Positions 7,715-17,212 of a stretch of DNA of 64,000 nucleotides are shown here, in pieces. The number at the start of each line of letters is the position of its first letter. Position 1 is the stretch's first letter. A program made the position numbers and the translations under genes. The stretch comes from UBA7236 sp964463165 (lineage in GTDB: Bacteria > Bacteroidota > Bacteroidia > Chitinophagales > BACL12): positions 124,001 to 188,000 of the forward strand of contig CAYXBK010000002.1 in the NCBI GenBank assembly GCA_964463165.1, read 5' to 3'. The notes below the pieces were generated by a model that had not been told where the DNA came from, did no database searches, and saw only the letters and a program-made list of their open reading frames with translations.

Positions 7715-10585
7715 TTAAAATTTATAGTTCACTGATAAAGAAATTTTTGCTCCGTTGTCAATTGTGCGGATCGCATTGTCAATTCCATCATCATATTTTT
7801 TATCTTCATTGAAGTCCTGGTAATAAATTGCACTTTTACTGAATATATCGCTGAGGTTTAATTTTACTGTTCCTTTATCATCCATAAACGGCACTGAGAT
7901 CTGTGCATCAAGCAATGGCCTTGGGTTCTCATAAATATTCGGATATTGCGAATTGCCGTATTCGGAAATTCTCGGCCCGATCTGATTAAATAACAGAGTT
8001 GCAGAAATTCCGGAAGAAGGATGGATATATGTAAATCCGAAATTGATCACATAATCCGACTGTCCCTGTAATTCACGCTCGGATGTTCCTGCAAGCGCCG
8101 TATCTGCAACATGCAATAAAACGGATGAGCGAATCAATGCAAGGTTTGTATTGAATGTGAGGTATTCGAGGAATTTTACTTTTTTACTGATGAATGAAAG
8201 ATTTTTTCTGAATTCAAATTCGCCGCCTAAAACAATTCCGACAGAATCGTTGATTGGTTTTAATTCCCTGATCGATCCGAAGAAAAATCTTTGCCCGATC
8301 GGATTATTGAATTTTTTATAGAAGAAACTTGCTGAAACAAATTCGGGCCCTTTGAAGAAATGTTCGATACGGATATCTGCATTATAAATATCGGTTGCGA
8401 TTAAAAACGGATTTCCTGTTACACTTGAATTTGTTTCAATATCATAAAATCCAAACGTTGCGAGTTCACGTAATTCGGGACGGGCAACAGTTTTATATCC
8501 TGCAAGGCGGATATTCATTTTTTCGGTAACTGCATATGTAATATTTACGGAAGGCAATACATCGAAAGGCAAACCGATACTGTCTGATTCGGTTGTATTT
8601 ACTTCTACAGGTATCGGTTCCGTGCCGCCGCTGTAAAAAAATGAATGCAGAATTTGTGTGAAAAATTCAGTCCGTATACCCCACACGATACGCAGGTCTT
8701 TTCCGATTTTATTATCAAACATGGCATAGGCAGCTTTATTTGTTTGTGTTGCCGTATAACTGTCGGATGGGTTTGTGATTTCGTTGATATAAAATAAACT
8801 GTCGGCAAAATTTTCAGGTGCTAATAATTCATTTACGGGCTGAGAGATAATATTAAAATAATCAGGGTTCATGAAAATATCGTTGGATGTTGCAACTCCC
8901 ATACTTCTGCCATCGAATACTCTGTCTTTACTGAGATAAAATCCGCCGAAACTGAAAACCTGTTTTGCCTCACCGATCGTAAACGGCACATTCAGGTCAA
9001 GCATACCCGTATAGGTTTTTTCTTCCATGTACGAATAAAAAATTCCGAGAATATCCGGGCTTACAAGTGGAGAAGGAGAAAGGATAAACAAGGTATCACC
9101 ATCATATGCCGGCGAAATATTTTTTGTATAATTCACTGTGCGGTAATCAGGTTGATTGCGAACCAGTGTATTAATACCTGCACCCCAGTGAATTTTAACT
9201 TTCGATCCGGATAATGCGTGATCACCATTTAAAATAGTGGATGCAAGCTGATTACTGCTGAAATCATAATATTCATTTTGCACATAAGCAGCTTTTGAAT
9301 AATTTGTTCCTGTGCGCAATGTTGTGATATCTGCAGAATTTACGGTGTAAGAATTTTTGAGGCTGAGTTTATTATTGTCGTTTACTTTAAAAGATACATT
9401 CAGCAAACCGCCCCAGAGTATTTGATTTTTATATTGATTATCGTTGTATTCATAAATCGGGTCGGTGATATTATCATAATCATTTCGCTCAGATACTGTC
9501 GTGATATTTGAATTATTATATGTAAGTGCTGCGATCAAACCGAATTCACTGATCTTTCCGACCGGCGTTACAATTCCTCCTGAAAACTGATAACTCTGGT
9601 TGAGAGGAGAGGAAGGATTTATTGTTGAACCCCAGGGTGCAAATTCTTTTCCGAGATTTGCTTTTTCCGTATTGGTGAGGTCGACGAATTTATCTCTGTT
9701 TACCGGAAAATCCGCAGGCAGCGAGCGAATGCCGTCATCAATACCAAGCCAGTCTGTTGCGCCACCGGTATACGTTGCATATTCTTTAAATGTGGTTAAT
9801 GTGTTATAACCCGTTCCAACCGAAACGTAAAAGAAATTTTCGTCCGGTATGTCTCTGGTGTTTAATAAAATAATTCCGCCGGCAAAATCACCGGGTAAAT
9901 TTGGTTGTGCCGTTTTATAAATAAATAAATTATCGAGGAGAGCAGAAGGAATTAAATCGAATGAAAATGTTTTTCTGTCGGGTTCGGAGCTGGGTAATAA
10001 ATTTCCATTTACAAGTGCAATATTATATCTGTCGCTTAAGCCTCTGATCACAACAAATTTTCCATCCACGAGTGTTGTTCCGCTCATGCGTTTTGTAACA
10101 TCTGCAACATTTACATCGGGTGAACGGGAAATAATATCTCTTGTAATTACATCTGAGATCGCAATATTTTGTTTTACCATTGTCAGTCCCGTTGCAAGGC
10201 TCTCTTGCCGGCGCTTGTATATGATCTGCACGACCGTATCACCTAATGCATTTGCGAGTTCAGTCTCAAGCACAGCATCAACAACTGCAACTTCACCTGC
10301 TTTCACTTCAATATCGCTGATCGATTTTTCTTTGTAAGAAACATATGAAACGATAATTGTATAATTTCCGGGTGCAAGTTCTGTAATGCGATATCTGCCG
10401 TCAATATCTGTAATGGTACCAACAGCGCTCAATCCTTGCACACGAACAGTGGCACCAATTAATGTTTGTGAATTTTCAGCATCTATTATTGTTCCTGCGA
10501 TACTTCCGGTTTGTGCACAAATGCCAATGGAAGAAAAACAGCAAATGAGAATGAATAGATATGATAGCTTCAGGTTGATTGACAT
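7715..10585 (-). CDS. TonB-dependent outer membrane receptor
   Basis: 956 residues from ATG 10585. An ATG/M seven residues further up (10606) is an alternative start. After the signal peptide (ending ICAQ), a carboxypeptidase-regulatory-like domain spans ~25-110 (GSIAGTIIDAENSQTLIGAT). A plug domain follows with VIRGLSDRYNIALVNG (~185) and DLIPSALLDNLFIYKT, then a long beta barrel ending SLSVNYKF. It imports a ligand across the outer membrane using TonB energy. No SusD partner is present. Instead a type IX-sorted protein follows and its paralogue precedes it, a known receptor/surface-protein arrangement in Bacteroidota. Ligand unknown. A palindromic element lies just upstream. Confidence 0.93.
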   Translation of the reverse strand: MSINLKLSYLFILICCFSSIGICAQTGSIAGTIIDAENSQTLIGATVRVQGLSAVGTITDIDGRYRITELAPGNYTIIVSYVSYKEKSISDIEVKAGEVAVVDAVLETELANALGDTVVQIIYKRRQESLATGLTMVKQNIAISDVITRDIISRSPDVNVADVTKRMSGTTLVDGKFVVIRGLSDRYNIALVNGNLLPSSEPDRKTFSFDLIPSALLDNLFIYKTAQPNLPGDFAGGIILLNTRDIPDENFFYVSVGTGYNTLTTFKEYATYTGGATDWLGIDDGIRSLPADFPVNRDKFVDLTNTEKANLGKEFAPWGSTINPSSPLNQSYQFSGGIVTPVGKISEFGLIAALTYNNSNITTVSERNDYDNITDPIYEYNDNQYKNQILWGGLLNVSFKVNDNNKLSLKNSYTVNSADITTLRTGTNYSKAAYVQNEYYDFSSNQLASTILNGDHALSGSKVKIHWGAGINTLVRNQPDYRTVNYTKNISPAYDGDTLFILSPSPLVSPDILGIFYSYMEEKTYTGMLDLNVPFTIGEAKQVFSFGGFYLSKDRVFDGRSMGVATSNDIFMNPDYFNIISQPVNELLAPENFADSLFYINEITNPSDSYTATQTNKAAYAMFDNKIGKDLRIVWGIRTEFFTQILHSFFYSGGTEPIPVEVNTTESDSIGLPFDVLPSVNITYAVTEKMNIRLAGYKTVARPELRELATFGFYDIETNSSVTGNPFLIATDIYNADIRIEHFFKGPEFVSASFFYKKFNNPIGQRFFFGSIRELKPINDSVGIVLGGEFEFRKNLSFISKKVKFLEYLTFNTNLALIRSSVLLHVADTALAGTSERELQGQSDYVINFGFTYIHPSSGISATLLFNQIGPRISEYGNSQYPNIYENPRPLLDAQISVPFMDDKGTVKLNLSDIFSKSAIYYQDFNEDKKYDDGIDNAIRTIDNGAKISLSVNYKF

Positions 10586-10617
10586 TGCAAATAAATTTGA
10601 ATGCAAAGAACCTGCTT

Positions 10618-10652
10618 TAATGTTAAGTAATATTTAAACTAACATTACTTAA
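10618..10652. promoter_or_regulatory. Possible operator upstream of the TonB-dependent receptor
   Basis: An inverted repeat, TTAAGTAAT (10623-10631) and ATTACTTAA (10644-10652), lies 38 bases above the ATG at 10585. An overlapping pair AATGTTA/TAACATT is also present. TAATGTTAA here also occurs at 42942-42950 upstream of pstS. An AT-rich 9-mer can recur by chance, so this is only a candidate site. Confidence 0.3.
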
Positions 10653-10673
10653 AACAGACAAGATACAGAAAGC

Positions 10674-10706
10674 AAAGAAAGCCCCGGCAATAAAGCGCCG
10701 GGGCTT
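10674..10706 (-). terminator. Terminator for the type IX-sorted protein at 10753-13128
   Basis: Stem AAGCCCCGGC (10679-10688) and GCCGGGGCTT (10697-10706), perfect over 10 base pairs with an 8-base loop. On the minus strand it is followed by a T-rich tract broken by C. It lies 46 bases beyond the stop codon of the gene at 10753. Its sequence resembles the terminator at 5777-5804. Confidence 0.8.
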
Positions 10707-10752
10707 AAAGTCTATACTGCAATTAATATATACTTTACAATTTAATCACACA

Positions 10753-13128
10753 TTATTTACTTACAACCAGTTCTTTGGAAACTTTGACATTATTTCCTTC
10801 GAGGTTAACCAAATAAATTCCTGATTCAAAATTGTTCACATCTATTTCTAAATTTTTCAAACCATCCACTGAGATATTATTTTCTGCATATACAATCTGT
10901 CCCATCATGTTTGTGATCGTTAAATTCATCATAGTATATCCTTCAATATTCACGTTCACGATATCTGTAGCAGGATTCGGATAAATATTCAGAATGGAAG
11001 CATCCACCACAACATTGTTTTCTGTGCGCAATGGATTTGTCGTGAAAGTTGAAATTGCAGTATACGCCGACAAGGTTGCGCCGCAATTTGTTCTTAAACG
11101 ATATTGATAAGAAGTATTGGCAAGAAGTCCGGTTAAAGTTTTAGATGTGGTTGTAATTCCTGTGTTTGTGATCCAGGCAACTGCACCAACTTTGCGGTAT
11201 TGCAATGTATAATTGTTTACGCTGCATGCATCTACCCAGTTAATTGTTGCAGATGAAGCGGTAATTCCGGTTACAGATGAACTTGATGGTGCACTGCATG
11301 CAACTGTAGAAGTTGTTTTTTTAGCCCATGCACTTTTTTCTGTTGTTGTCGGACATTTTGCACGCACATTAAATTCATAACTTGTAGAAGCTGATAATCC
11401 GGTAAATGTGTAAGTCAAAACATTTCCAACATTTATAATCGGCGAATACGCACCGCCTGTTGGTTTATAACGCACTTCATAAGAACCTGCAGTTCCAACT
11501 GCTGCCCAGTTTAAAGTTGCGGTACATTGTGTTAACGGTGTAACAGTGAGTCCGGTTGGTTTTTGAATTGCAATATCGGAAACCGAATAAGAACCTGTTG
11601 CAGTACATGTATTGCTTGTAACTGTTACAGAATAAGATCCGGCTGACAAAGATGTGCGGTCTTGTGTTGTTGCACCATCTCCCCATAAATATGTATATGT
11701 TCCGGCGCCACCTGTTGCAGTTAAATCAATTGCGCCTGTTGCAGGGCAGGTCATACTTGTAACTGTTGCAGATAAAGCAGGGTTATAATTTATTCCCGGT
11801 GTTGTATATGGTGTATTCTGACAATCAAAATTTACCCAGGGTTGGTTGGTCCAGTTGTCTGTCGTTGAAAATGCACCAACATATGACGTGGATGTAAAGA
11901 AAGGATCGCTTAATAATCCAGAGAAATATGATCCCACTGTTGTTGGAGCAGAACCTGCAGTCGGACGGGGATCAGGGTCTGATAAATTAAATGCATCAAC
12001 CAAACCGACAGATGTATTATCAGCATAAGTTGAATTTGTATTTCCTGCAGCCCATGTATCAATATTAAATCCTGCATCGCAGGTCGTGCATAAATAATTT
12101 GCACCATGACCAGATAAGATTGAATTTTTTAATTGCAAGCTGTCGTTCAAAGCATTTAATGAAGTATTTGTTCCTTCAATTTTAAAACCTGCTTCAGGGT
12201 AACCCATAATAATTGAATTATAAACTGATGCCTGTGTATTTCTTCTTTCGTGTGCACCTCTTTTATAATTCGCATTAATAATTGTAGCCGCTGTTACTTT
12301 CGGGCCGGCAATTGTTACGTTTGAAAATAATGCTTTTGAAAAAGGCTGATTGGAAGAACCTGTTGCATCATTATCCGCTTCAAATCCGTTTGATCCTGAA
12401 ACATCGGCGATGCTCGGATCTCTTAATGAATATGCAAATTGTACTTTACCTCTATATCCGAAATCCGTATCAAAATCATCATCCCATCCGCGGTATGCAA
12501 TTAAATATTTTGCATTTACTCTTCCGCCAAACCATTCATACGAATCATCACCTGAATAAGAAACCTGAATATGATCTATTTGTGTTCCTGATCCGACACC
12601 ACCCATTGTTAAACCATTAATTTCATTATTCGGTAAAAATGGAATGCCGGGAAATTCGATGCGCACATAACTGAATACACCGCTGTTATCTGCAGGATTT
12701 GCACCGCCATACGAAGCATCACCTTCCGGTGTATCAACACCGCCTTCAATAATTGCAGATCCGCCTGCAGGATTGATCGGCGCTTCACCTAAAATAATTA
12801 CGCCACCCCAGTCGCCGTAATTTCTTGAACCTGCAGGCTGGTTTGAAGTAAATACAATCGGTTCGCAGGATGTTCCCTGTGCATGAATGGTTCCTGTTTT
12901 TGTAATAATCAATGATCCTTTTGAAGCAAGATCACCTTTAATTAAAGTACCTGCTTCAATGGTGAGATCAGCACCATCTTCAACGTAAACAAATCCGTTG
13001 AGTAAATAAATATTATCATTTGTCCACGTTGTGTTTGTGGTGATTTCTCCGCTCACGGTAATCACCTGGGCCTGCATCGCTGTGAAGCTTGCTGCGATTG
13101 CTGCCAAACCAAGTAAGAGTTTTTTCAT
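10753..13128 (-). CDS. Secreted surface protein with fibronectin III-like domains and type IX sorting domain
   Basis: 791 residues. The signal peptide ends near MQAQ (residue ~20). Residues ~22-430 form the same beta-helix-like module as the protein at 5830-7698 (shared EDGADLTIEAGT, RNYGDWGG, VSGSNGFE-DNDATGS). A SprB-type repeat follows (GGAGTYTYLWGDGATT, ~480), then two fibronectin III-like domains (~525-700). The C-terminal type A sorting domain has NIYPNPATDIVNV and GIYLVNLEG. The two paralogues differ mainly in the middle: PKD in one, Fn3 in the other. Probably exported by type IX secretion and surface-anchored. A terminator separates it from the receptor downstream, so it may have its own promoter in 13129-13427. 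Confidence 0.85.
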   Translation of the reverse strand: MKKLLLGLAAIAASFTAMQAQVITVSGEITTNTTWTNDNIYLLNGFVYVEDGADLTIEAGTLIKGDLASKGSLIITKTGTIHAQGTSCEPIVFTSNQPAGSRNYGDWGGVIILGEAPINPAGGSAIIEGGVDTPEGDASYGGANPADNSGVFSYVRIEFPGIPFLPNNEINGLTMGGVGSGTQIDHIQVSYSGDDSYEWFGGRVNAKYLIAYRGWDDDFDTDFGYRGKVQFAYSLRDPSIADVSGSNGFEADNDATGSSNQPFSKALFSNVTIAGPKVTAATIINANYKRGAHERRNTQASVYNSIIMGYPEAGFKIEGTNTSLNALNDSLQLKNSILSGHGANYLCTTCDAGFNIDTWAAGNTNSTYADNTSVGLVDAFNLSDPDPRPTAGSAPTTVGSYFSGLLSDPFFTSTSYVGAFSTTDNWTNQPWVNFDCQNTPYTTPGINYNPALSATVTSMTCPATGAIDLTATGGAGTYTYLWGDGATTQDRTSLSAGSYSVTVTSNTCTATGSYSVSDIAIQKPTGLTVTPLTQCTATLNWAAVGTAGSYEVRYKPTGGAYSPIINVGNVLTYTFTGLSASTSYEFNVRAKCPTTTEKSAWAKKTTSTVACSAPSSSSVTGITASSATINWVDACSVNNYTLQYRKVGAVAWITNTGITTTSKTLTGLLANTSYQYRLRTNCGATLSAYTAISTFTTNPLRTENNVVVDASILNIYPNPATDIVNVNIEGYTMMNLTITNMMGQIVYAENNISVDGLKNLEIDVNNFESGIYLVNLEGNNVKVSKELVVSK

Positions 13129-13427
13129 AAATTGATTTTTTTAGATTTTAATTTGACGCAAAAGTATCGGTGGGGTATTAAGGAGATATTTTCCGTAAAT
13201 TAGAATTCAATCAATTATGCGTAAACTTTACAAACATTTAATTTAAATCAGAATAAGAAAAAAGAATTTAATTCAATCTGAATGTTAGAGAATTATTACC
13301 GGCAGATAAACAATTATTCCAACCAAGTTTGAATGCGGCAGTTAATTAAATCAATGAGAAGAATTTTTACTTCAAAATGAAGCTTTTAAAAATCGGGATT
13401 AAAAATTTATCAGCAGCAGAAATAAAA
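13129..13427. other. Intergenic region without a recognised gene
   Basis: About 300 AT-rich bases between two minus-strand secreted-protein genes. I see no convincing ORF or strong hairpin. It should hold the promoter of the gene ending at 10753, but I cannot assign a promoter with confidence. Confidence 0.5.
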
Positions 13428-14321
13428 TTAATTCCCGCAAAATAACTGCTTGCTTATTGCATCACCTTCATCCGTCATAATTTGAACAATATACGTTGTC
13501 GTTGGAAATTGCGCCATCGAAATAATCGTTTCCGTATTATTTAATTTTTCAGCCAGCAACACTTTACCGCTAATATCAAAAACCGTCGCAGTGCTGCCAA
13601 TTAAATTTTCATCTTTTAATTGAACAAAAATATTTTGTACATAGCTATATATGCCAATCATTTGATCAAGATAGTTGTCCGATACAAATTCAGGATGAAA
13701 GACAAACCCCTCACCCGCTATCGTATTATACCCATAATCTTTAATAGTAAACTGATGATGATTATCACTTACATCCAGCCTGGCAAATCCATAATAAATA
13801 TCTCCACCGAAATTAAATTGCAACACAAGGAATTTATCAACTGCATTTGCCCAGTAACCATAGCTTGCATAAACATATATTGAGCCGCCGGCGGGATAAT
13901 CATAAACCACCTGGTAATTTAACAGTGATTGAATCGGGGCAACCTGAAATGGAAGTGAACTTCCAATGAAAACGCCAGAATCAAACGCATACGGGTTCGC
14001 GAACGAAGAATTGCCATATCCTGCAATTGCATTGCCGTTATATGGAATTACAAATACGCCTCTAACCGCACCTGAAAACACAGAGCCTGATGACGATGAA
14101 AAAAAACTGCTGACCATATAATCAACAACTTTTATTGAATAATCTGTATTCCCATCAAAATTCAAATCAAGATCATACGATAGCCCGTCTGAATCAAATG
14201 TCTGATCAGGATCAACATCTGTATAAGCTACCTGTCCGGATACACCTGTAACTGAAAGAAAAGAAACTGCCATAAATGAATAGGCAGACATTTTATTAGT
14301 TGTAAGTATATTTTTTTTCAT
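13428..14321 (-). CDS. Secreted protein with probable type IX-like C-terminal domain
   Basis: 297 residues, not assigned to a named family. The signal peptide ends near GVSGQ (residue ~30). The mature N-terminus is acidic with an Asp/Asn-rich stretch (DLDLNFDGNTDYSI) that looks able to bind calcium. The last ~75 residues resemble a type IX sorting fold (TATVFDISGKVLLAE, then TTYIVQIMTDEGDAISKQL) but lack the usual YPNP start and end unusually in FCGN. It is a single gene between the surface-protein cluster and the divergent nuo operon. Confidence 0.7.
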   Translation of the reverse strand: MKKNILTTNKMSAYSFMAVSFLSVTGVSGQVAYTDVDPDQTFDSDGLSYDLDLNFDGNTDYSIKVVDYMVSSFFSSSSGSVFSGAVRGVFVIPYNGNAIAGYGNSSFANPYAFDSGVFIGSSLPFQVAPIQSLLNYQVVYDYPAGGSIYVYASYGYWANAVDKFLVLQFNFGGDIYYGFARLDVSDNHHQFTIKDYGYNTIAGEGFVFHPEFVSDNYLDQMIGIYSYVQNIFVQLKDENLIGSTATVFDISGKVLLAEKLNNTETIISMAQFPTTTYIVQIMTDEGDAISKQLFCGN

Positions 14322-14560
14322 TACAGTAAATTATAAATTAAATATGCTGCGAAGCTACATGAATTCATGTTAAACAGAATAGCAAAATACCGGACTTCAT
14401 AAAAAGACAACACCCGGTACATAATAGGATTACAATTACTTAAACTGGGGGAAATTGATCAGCAGGAAAAGAATCCTGATTTTTATCCGCAGGTTCTGAA
14501 TTAAAAATGAGGAATGTATTTGTCTAATCAAGCCGCAACCTCTATTTTTAGCGCCGCATT

Positions 14561-14911
14561 ATGGGATCGGTTTCAATCATTGTTTTGATTTGTTCGGCAG
14601 TCTTCTTCGCAGGTGCCGCAATTTTAATTTCGAAAGTGGTTTTGAAGGCCACAAAAAATAAAGCCAAGGGCGAACCCTACGAATGCGGGGTTGAAACAAC
14701 GGGCCCGACCCTTATCCAGTTTAATGTCGGTTACTATCTGTTTGCCCTCATATTCCTGATTTTTGATGTGGAACTTGTATTCCTTTACCCCTGGGCGGTT
14801 GTAGCCAAATCTCTGGGATGGATCGCTTTTGTCGAAATTGTTGTTTTTCTCTTTATACTCTTCATGGGATTTTTATACGCACATAAAAAAGGAGCGTTGA
14901 AGTGGATGTAA
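14561..14911 (+). CDS. nuoA: NADH-quinone oxidoreductase subunit A
   Basis: 116 residues with three membrane helices, the normal NuoA size. It contains the conserved YECGVETTGP segment (~40-50) and FDVELVFLYPWAV (~72-85). NuoA is a small membrane subunit at the junction of the hydrophilic and membrane arms of complex I. It is the first gene of the nuo operon and overlaps nuoB by 10 bases. Its codons are visibly richer in G and C than those of nuoC onwards. Confidence 0.95.
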   Translation: MGSVSIIVLICSAVFFAGAAILISKVVLKATKNKAKGEPYECGVETTGPTLIQFNVGYYLFALIFLIFDVELVFLYPWAVVAKSLGWIAFVEIVVFLFILFMGFLYAHKKGALKWM

Positions 14912-15453
14912 AAAATCCGTATACCGATGGTAACCCGTTTCCGGGTGATGTGCTGCCTACCGCAAGCGGCGGAATACTCGTGAGCAAACTCGACGATGTG
15001 ATCAACTGGGCAAGAAGCAATTCGCTCTGGCCGCTTGTATTCGGGACGAGCTGCTGTGCCATCGAAATGATGAGTACTGCCAGTGCAAAATACGACTGGA
15101 GCCGGTTCGGATTTGAAGTTGCGAGGGCTACACCCCGTCAGGCCGACGTCATTATCATAGCAGGAACGATCGTGAACAAGATGGCTCCGGTGCTCAAAAG
15201 GCTTTACGACCAGATGGCAGACCCGAAATATGTGATCGCCATGGGCGCATGTGCCACCAGCGGCGGACCTTTTTTCTATAATACATATAGTGTGGTGAAA
15301 GGTGCCGACCATATTATTCCGGTGGACGTATATGTGGCCGGTTGCCCGCCGCGGCCGGAAGCATTATTGCACGCCATGATGACCCTGCAGCAAAAAATCA
15401 AAGCAGGCGGTAAACGGGAAAAAATGGTGATTGAGAAATTTGCAGATAAATAA
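14902..15453 (+). CDS. nuoB: NADH-quinone oxidoreductase subunit B
   Basis: 183 residues from a GTG start that overlaps the end of nuoA, suggesting translational coupling. NuoB carries the terminal iron-sulfur cluster N2 that hands electrons to quinone. Visible ligands and motifs: FGTSCCAIEMM (~49-59), GACATSGGPF (~115) and VAGCPPRPEALL (~147). Base composition is higher in G+C than the neighbouring genes, as in nuoA. Confidence 0.96.
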   Translation: MDVKNPYTDGNPFPGDVLPTASGGILVSKLDDVINWARSNSLWPLVFGTSCCAIEMMSTASAKYDWSRFGFEVARATPRQADVIIIAGTIVNKMAPVLKRLYDQMADPKYVIAMGACATSGGPFFYNTYSVVKGADHIIPVDVYVAGCPPRPEALLHAMMTLQQKIKAGGKREKMVIEKFADK

Positions 15454-15467
15454 AAAGATAAGTCACC

Positions 15468-15493
15468 CCGAACGCGGATGAAAACCCGTTCGG
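15468..15493. repeat. Hairpin repeat between nuoB and nuoC
   Basis: CCGAACGCGG (15468-15477) pairs with CCCGTTCGG (15485-15493), with one unpaired base. The same CCGAACGCGG and a CCCGTYCGGCG right arm recur between nuoM and nuoN. This looks like a dispersed hairpin repeat rather than a terminator, because there is no T-run and it lies inside the operon. Confidence 0.7.
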
Positions 15494-15509
15494 CGGTTAA
15501 ACAAAATAA

Positions 15510-15965
15510 ATGAACAAAGAAGATCTGAAAAATAAATTACTCGAATTACATCCTGCAGCTATTGTGGAAGATGGTACAGAAATTCTCTCCGCCGGTATTG
15601 AAGCTGCCGCATGGAAAGATCTTGCACAATTAATTTTAAATACCGATTCACTGCATTTTGATTTTTTATCTTTCGTTACCTGTGTGGATTGGAAAACACA
15701 TTTCGGCATGGTGTATTATTTAAGGTCTTCAGATCTGCAACATGAACTGATGATCAAAATAAAACTCGATCGCGAAAATCCGGAAATCGAAACAGTAAGT
15801 GATTTATGGAAGACGGCTGAATTTCATGAGCGTGAAGTTTATGATTTATTTGGGGTGCGATTTATAAATCATCCGGATTTAAGAAGGTTATTTTTATCCG
15901 AAGACTGGGAAGGATATCCCCTGAGAAAAGATTATGAAGATGATATTAATATGATCAAATTATGA
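15510..15965 (+). CDS. nuoC: NADH-quinone oxidoreductase subunit C
   Basis: 151 residues, a compact 30-kDa-type subunit of the hydrophilic arm. The family signature is clear near the C-terminus: EREVYDLFGVRFINHPDLRR, followed by EDWEGYPLRKDY. The stop codon overlaps the nuoD start in an ATGA arrangement. A hairpin repeat separates it from nuoB. NuoC and NuoD are separate, not fused as in some Bacteroidota. Confidence 0.95.
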   Translation: MNKEDLKNKLLELHPAAIVEDGTEILSAGIEAAAWKDLAQLILNTDSLHFDFLSFVTCVDWKTHFGMVYYLRSSDLQHELMIKIKLDRENPEIETVSDLWKTAEFHEREVYDLFGVRFINHPDLRRLFLSEDWEGYPLRKDYEDDINMIKL

Positions 15966-17116
15966 GCGACTACGCACATTTTATGGATAATGTCCTGCTC
16001 GATCCTGTCGCAAAAGACAAGCTCGAAAGCGGTGATATGGTGATCAATGTGGGTCCGCAGCATCCTTCTACGCATGGCGTTTTGCATCTCGTAATTACAT
16101 TAAATGGTGAGACAATTAAAAATGTCGAACCACATCTCGGATATATTCATCGCTCAATTGAAAAAATGAGCGAGAGTTTAACTTACCGCCAGTTTATTTA
16201 AGTTACCAGCCGCATGGATTATTTATCATCCCATATAAATAATCATGCATGTGCTTTAGCGGTTGAAACAGGTTTGCAGATTGAAATTCCGAAACGTGCG
16301 CAGATAATTCGTGTTTTAATGGATGAACTCACTCGTCTCGCTTCACATCAGTTGTGGTGGGGAGCGATGGCAATGGATGTTGGTGCATTAACACCCTTTT
16401 TTCTTGCATTCCGCGAACGTGAAATGATCAATGAAATAATGGAAGAAACATGTGGTGCACGATTAACAATGAATTACAATGTGCCGGGTGGTGTGATGGC
16501 GGATATTCATCCGAATTTTCAAAAACGCACCAAAGATTTTATTTCATTTTTCAGAAGTAAAATTGATGAATATGATGAACTGGTAACAGGAAATATCATC
16601 TTCCAAAACAGAATGAAAAATGTGGGCACTATCTCAAAAGAAGATGCGACCAGTTATGGATTGACCGGACCGGCAGGAAGAGCAAGCGGCATGCATTGCG
16701 ATATCAGAAAATTATTTCCCTACGAAATTTATAATGAACTGGAATTTGATGAGATCATCGAAACTGGCGGCGATTCATGGGCGAGATATTTAGTGAGGAT
16801 GGGAGAAATGCGCCAGTCACTGAAAATAATTGATCAGCTGATTGATAATATTCCCGAAGGTGATTTTCAGGCAAAAACAAAAGCCGTATTAAAATTGCCG
16901 AAAGGAGAATTTATGTCGAAAGTGGAAACAGCACGCGGAGAATTTGTCGTGTATATTGTAAGTGAAGGGGGCATGACACCCTACCGCATAAAATACCGTT
17001 CCCCGGGATTTTCAAATCTCAGTGCATTAAATCATATGGCAAGCGGGCAAAAAATCGGCGACCTTGTGGCAATGATGGGAACGCTGGATCTGGTGATTCC
17101 GGATATAGATCGCTGA
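15962..17116 (+). pseudogene. nuoD: NADH-quinone oxidoreductase subunit D, interrupted by an in-frame TAA
   Basis: The frame from ATG 15962 encodes a NuoD N-terminus (NVGPQHPSTHGVLHL, HLGYIHRSIEKM) but stops at TAA 16199-16201, after YRQFI. The same frame then resumes directly and runs to 17116 with the rest of NuoD: MDYLSSHINNHACALAVE, MDELTRLASHQLWWG, GPAGRASGMHCDIRK, GEFVVYIVSEGG, and the ending MMGTLDLVIPDIDR. NuoD homologues have an aromatic or hydrophobic residue around this point (QF-x-x-x-T-x-R-x-DY), so TAT or TAC changed to TAA by one base would explain it. NuoD helps form the quinone site and is essential to complex I. The rest of the gene shows no further decay, so a sequencing or assembly error, or a recent mutation, are both plausible. 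ATG 16214 could restart translation but would omit the N-terminal histidine region. Confidence 0.9.
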
Positions 17117-17150
17117 AATATCGAATATTGAACAAGGAATATTAAACATT
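17116..17150 (-). repeat. Inverted repeat copy 1 (left of the four-helix-bundle gene)
   Basis: Contains GAATATTGAACAAGGAA (17123-17139), the exact reverse complement of the 17-mer in copies 2 and 3. The wider ~35 bases match the reverse complement of copy 3 (18853-18890) with few differences. It begins at the last base of the nuoD stop codon. Confidence 0.85.
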
Positions 17151-17212
17151 AAATCCAAAGAATAATAAAATAAAAAACAAATTATAAATAAAATACGCTA
17201 AACCCCTTAATT

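Noticed and set aside
14785..15312. A 175-codon frame antisense to nuoB
   Set aside because: nuoB on the other strand is certain, and the antisense frame shows no family features.
16199..16201. Programmed recoding of the nuoD stop (selenocysteine, pyrrolysine or altered genetic code)
   Set aside because: The codon is TAA, not TGA or TAG, and TAA ends many other genes here. No recoding structure is evident.
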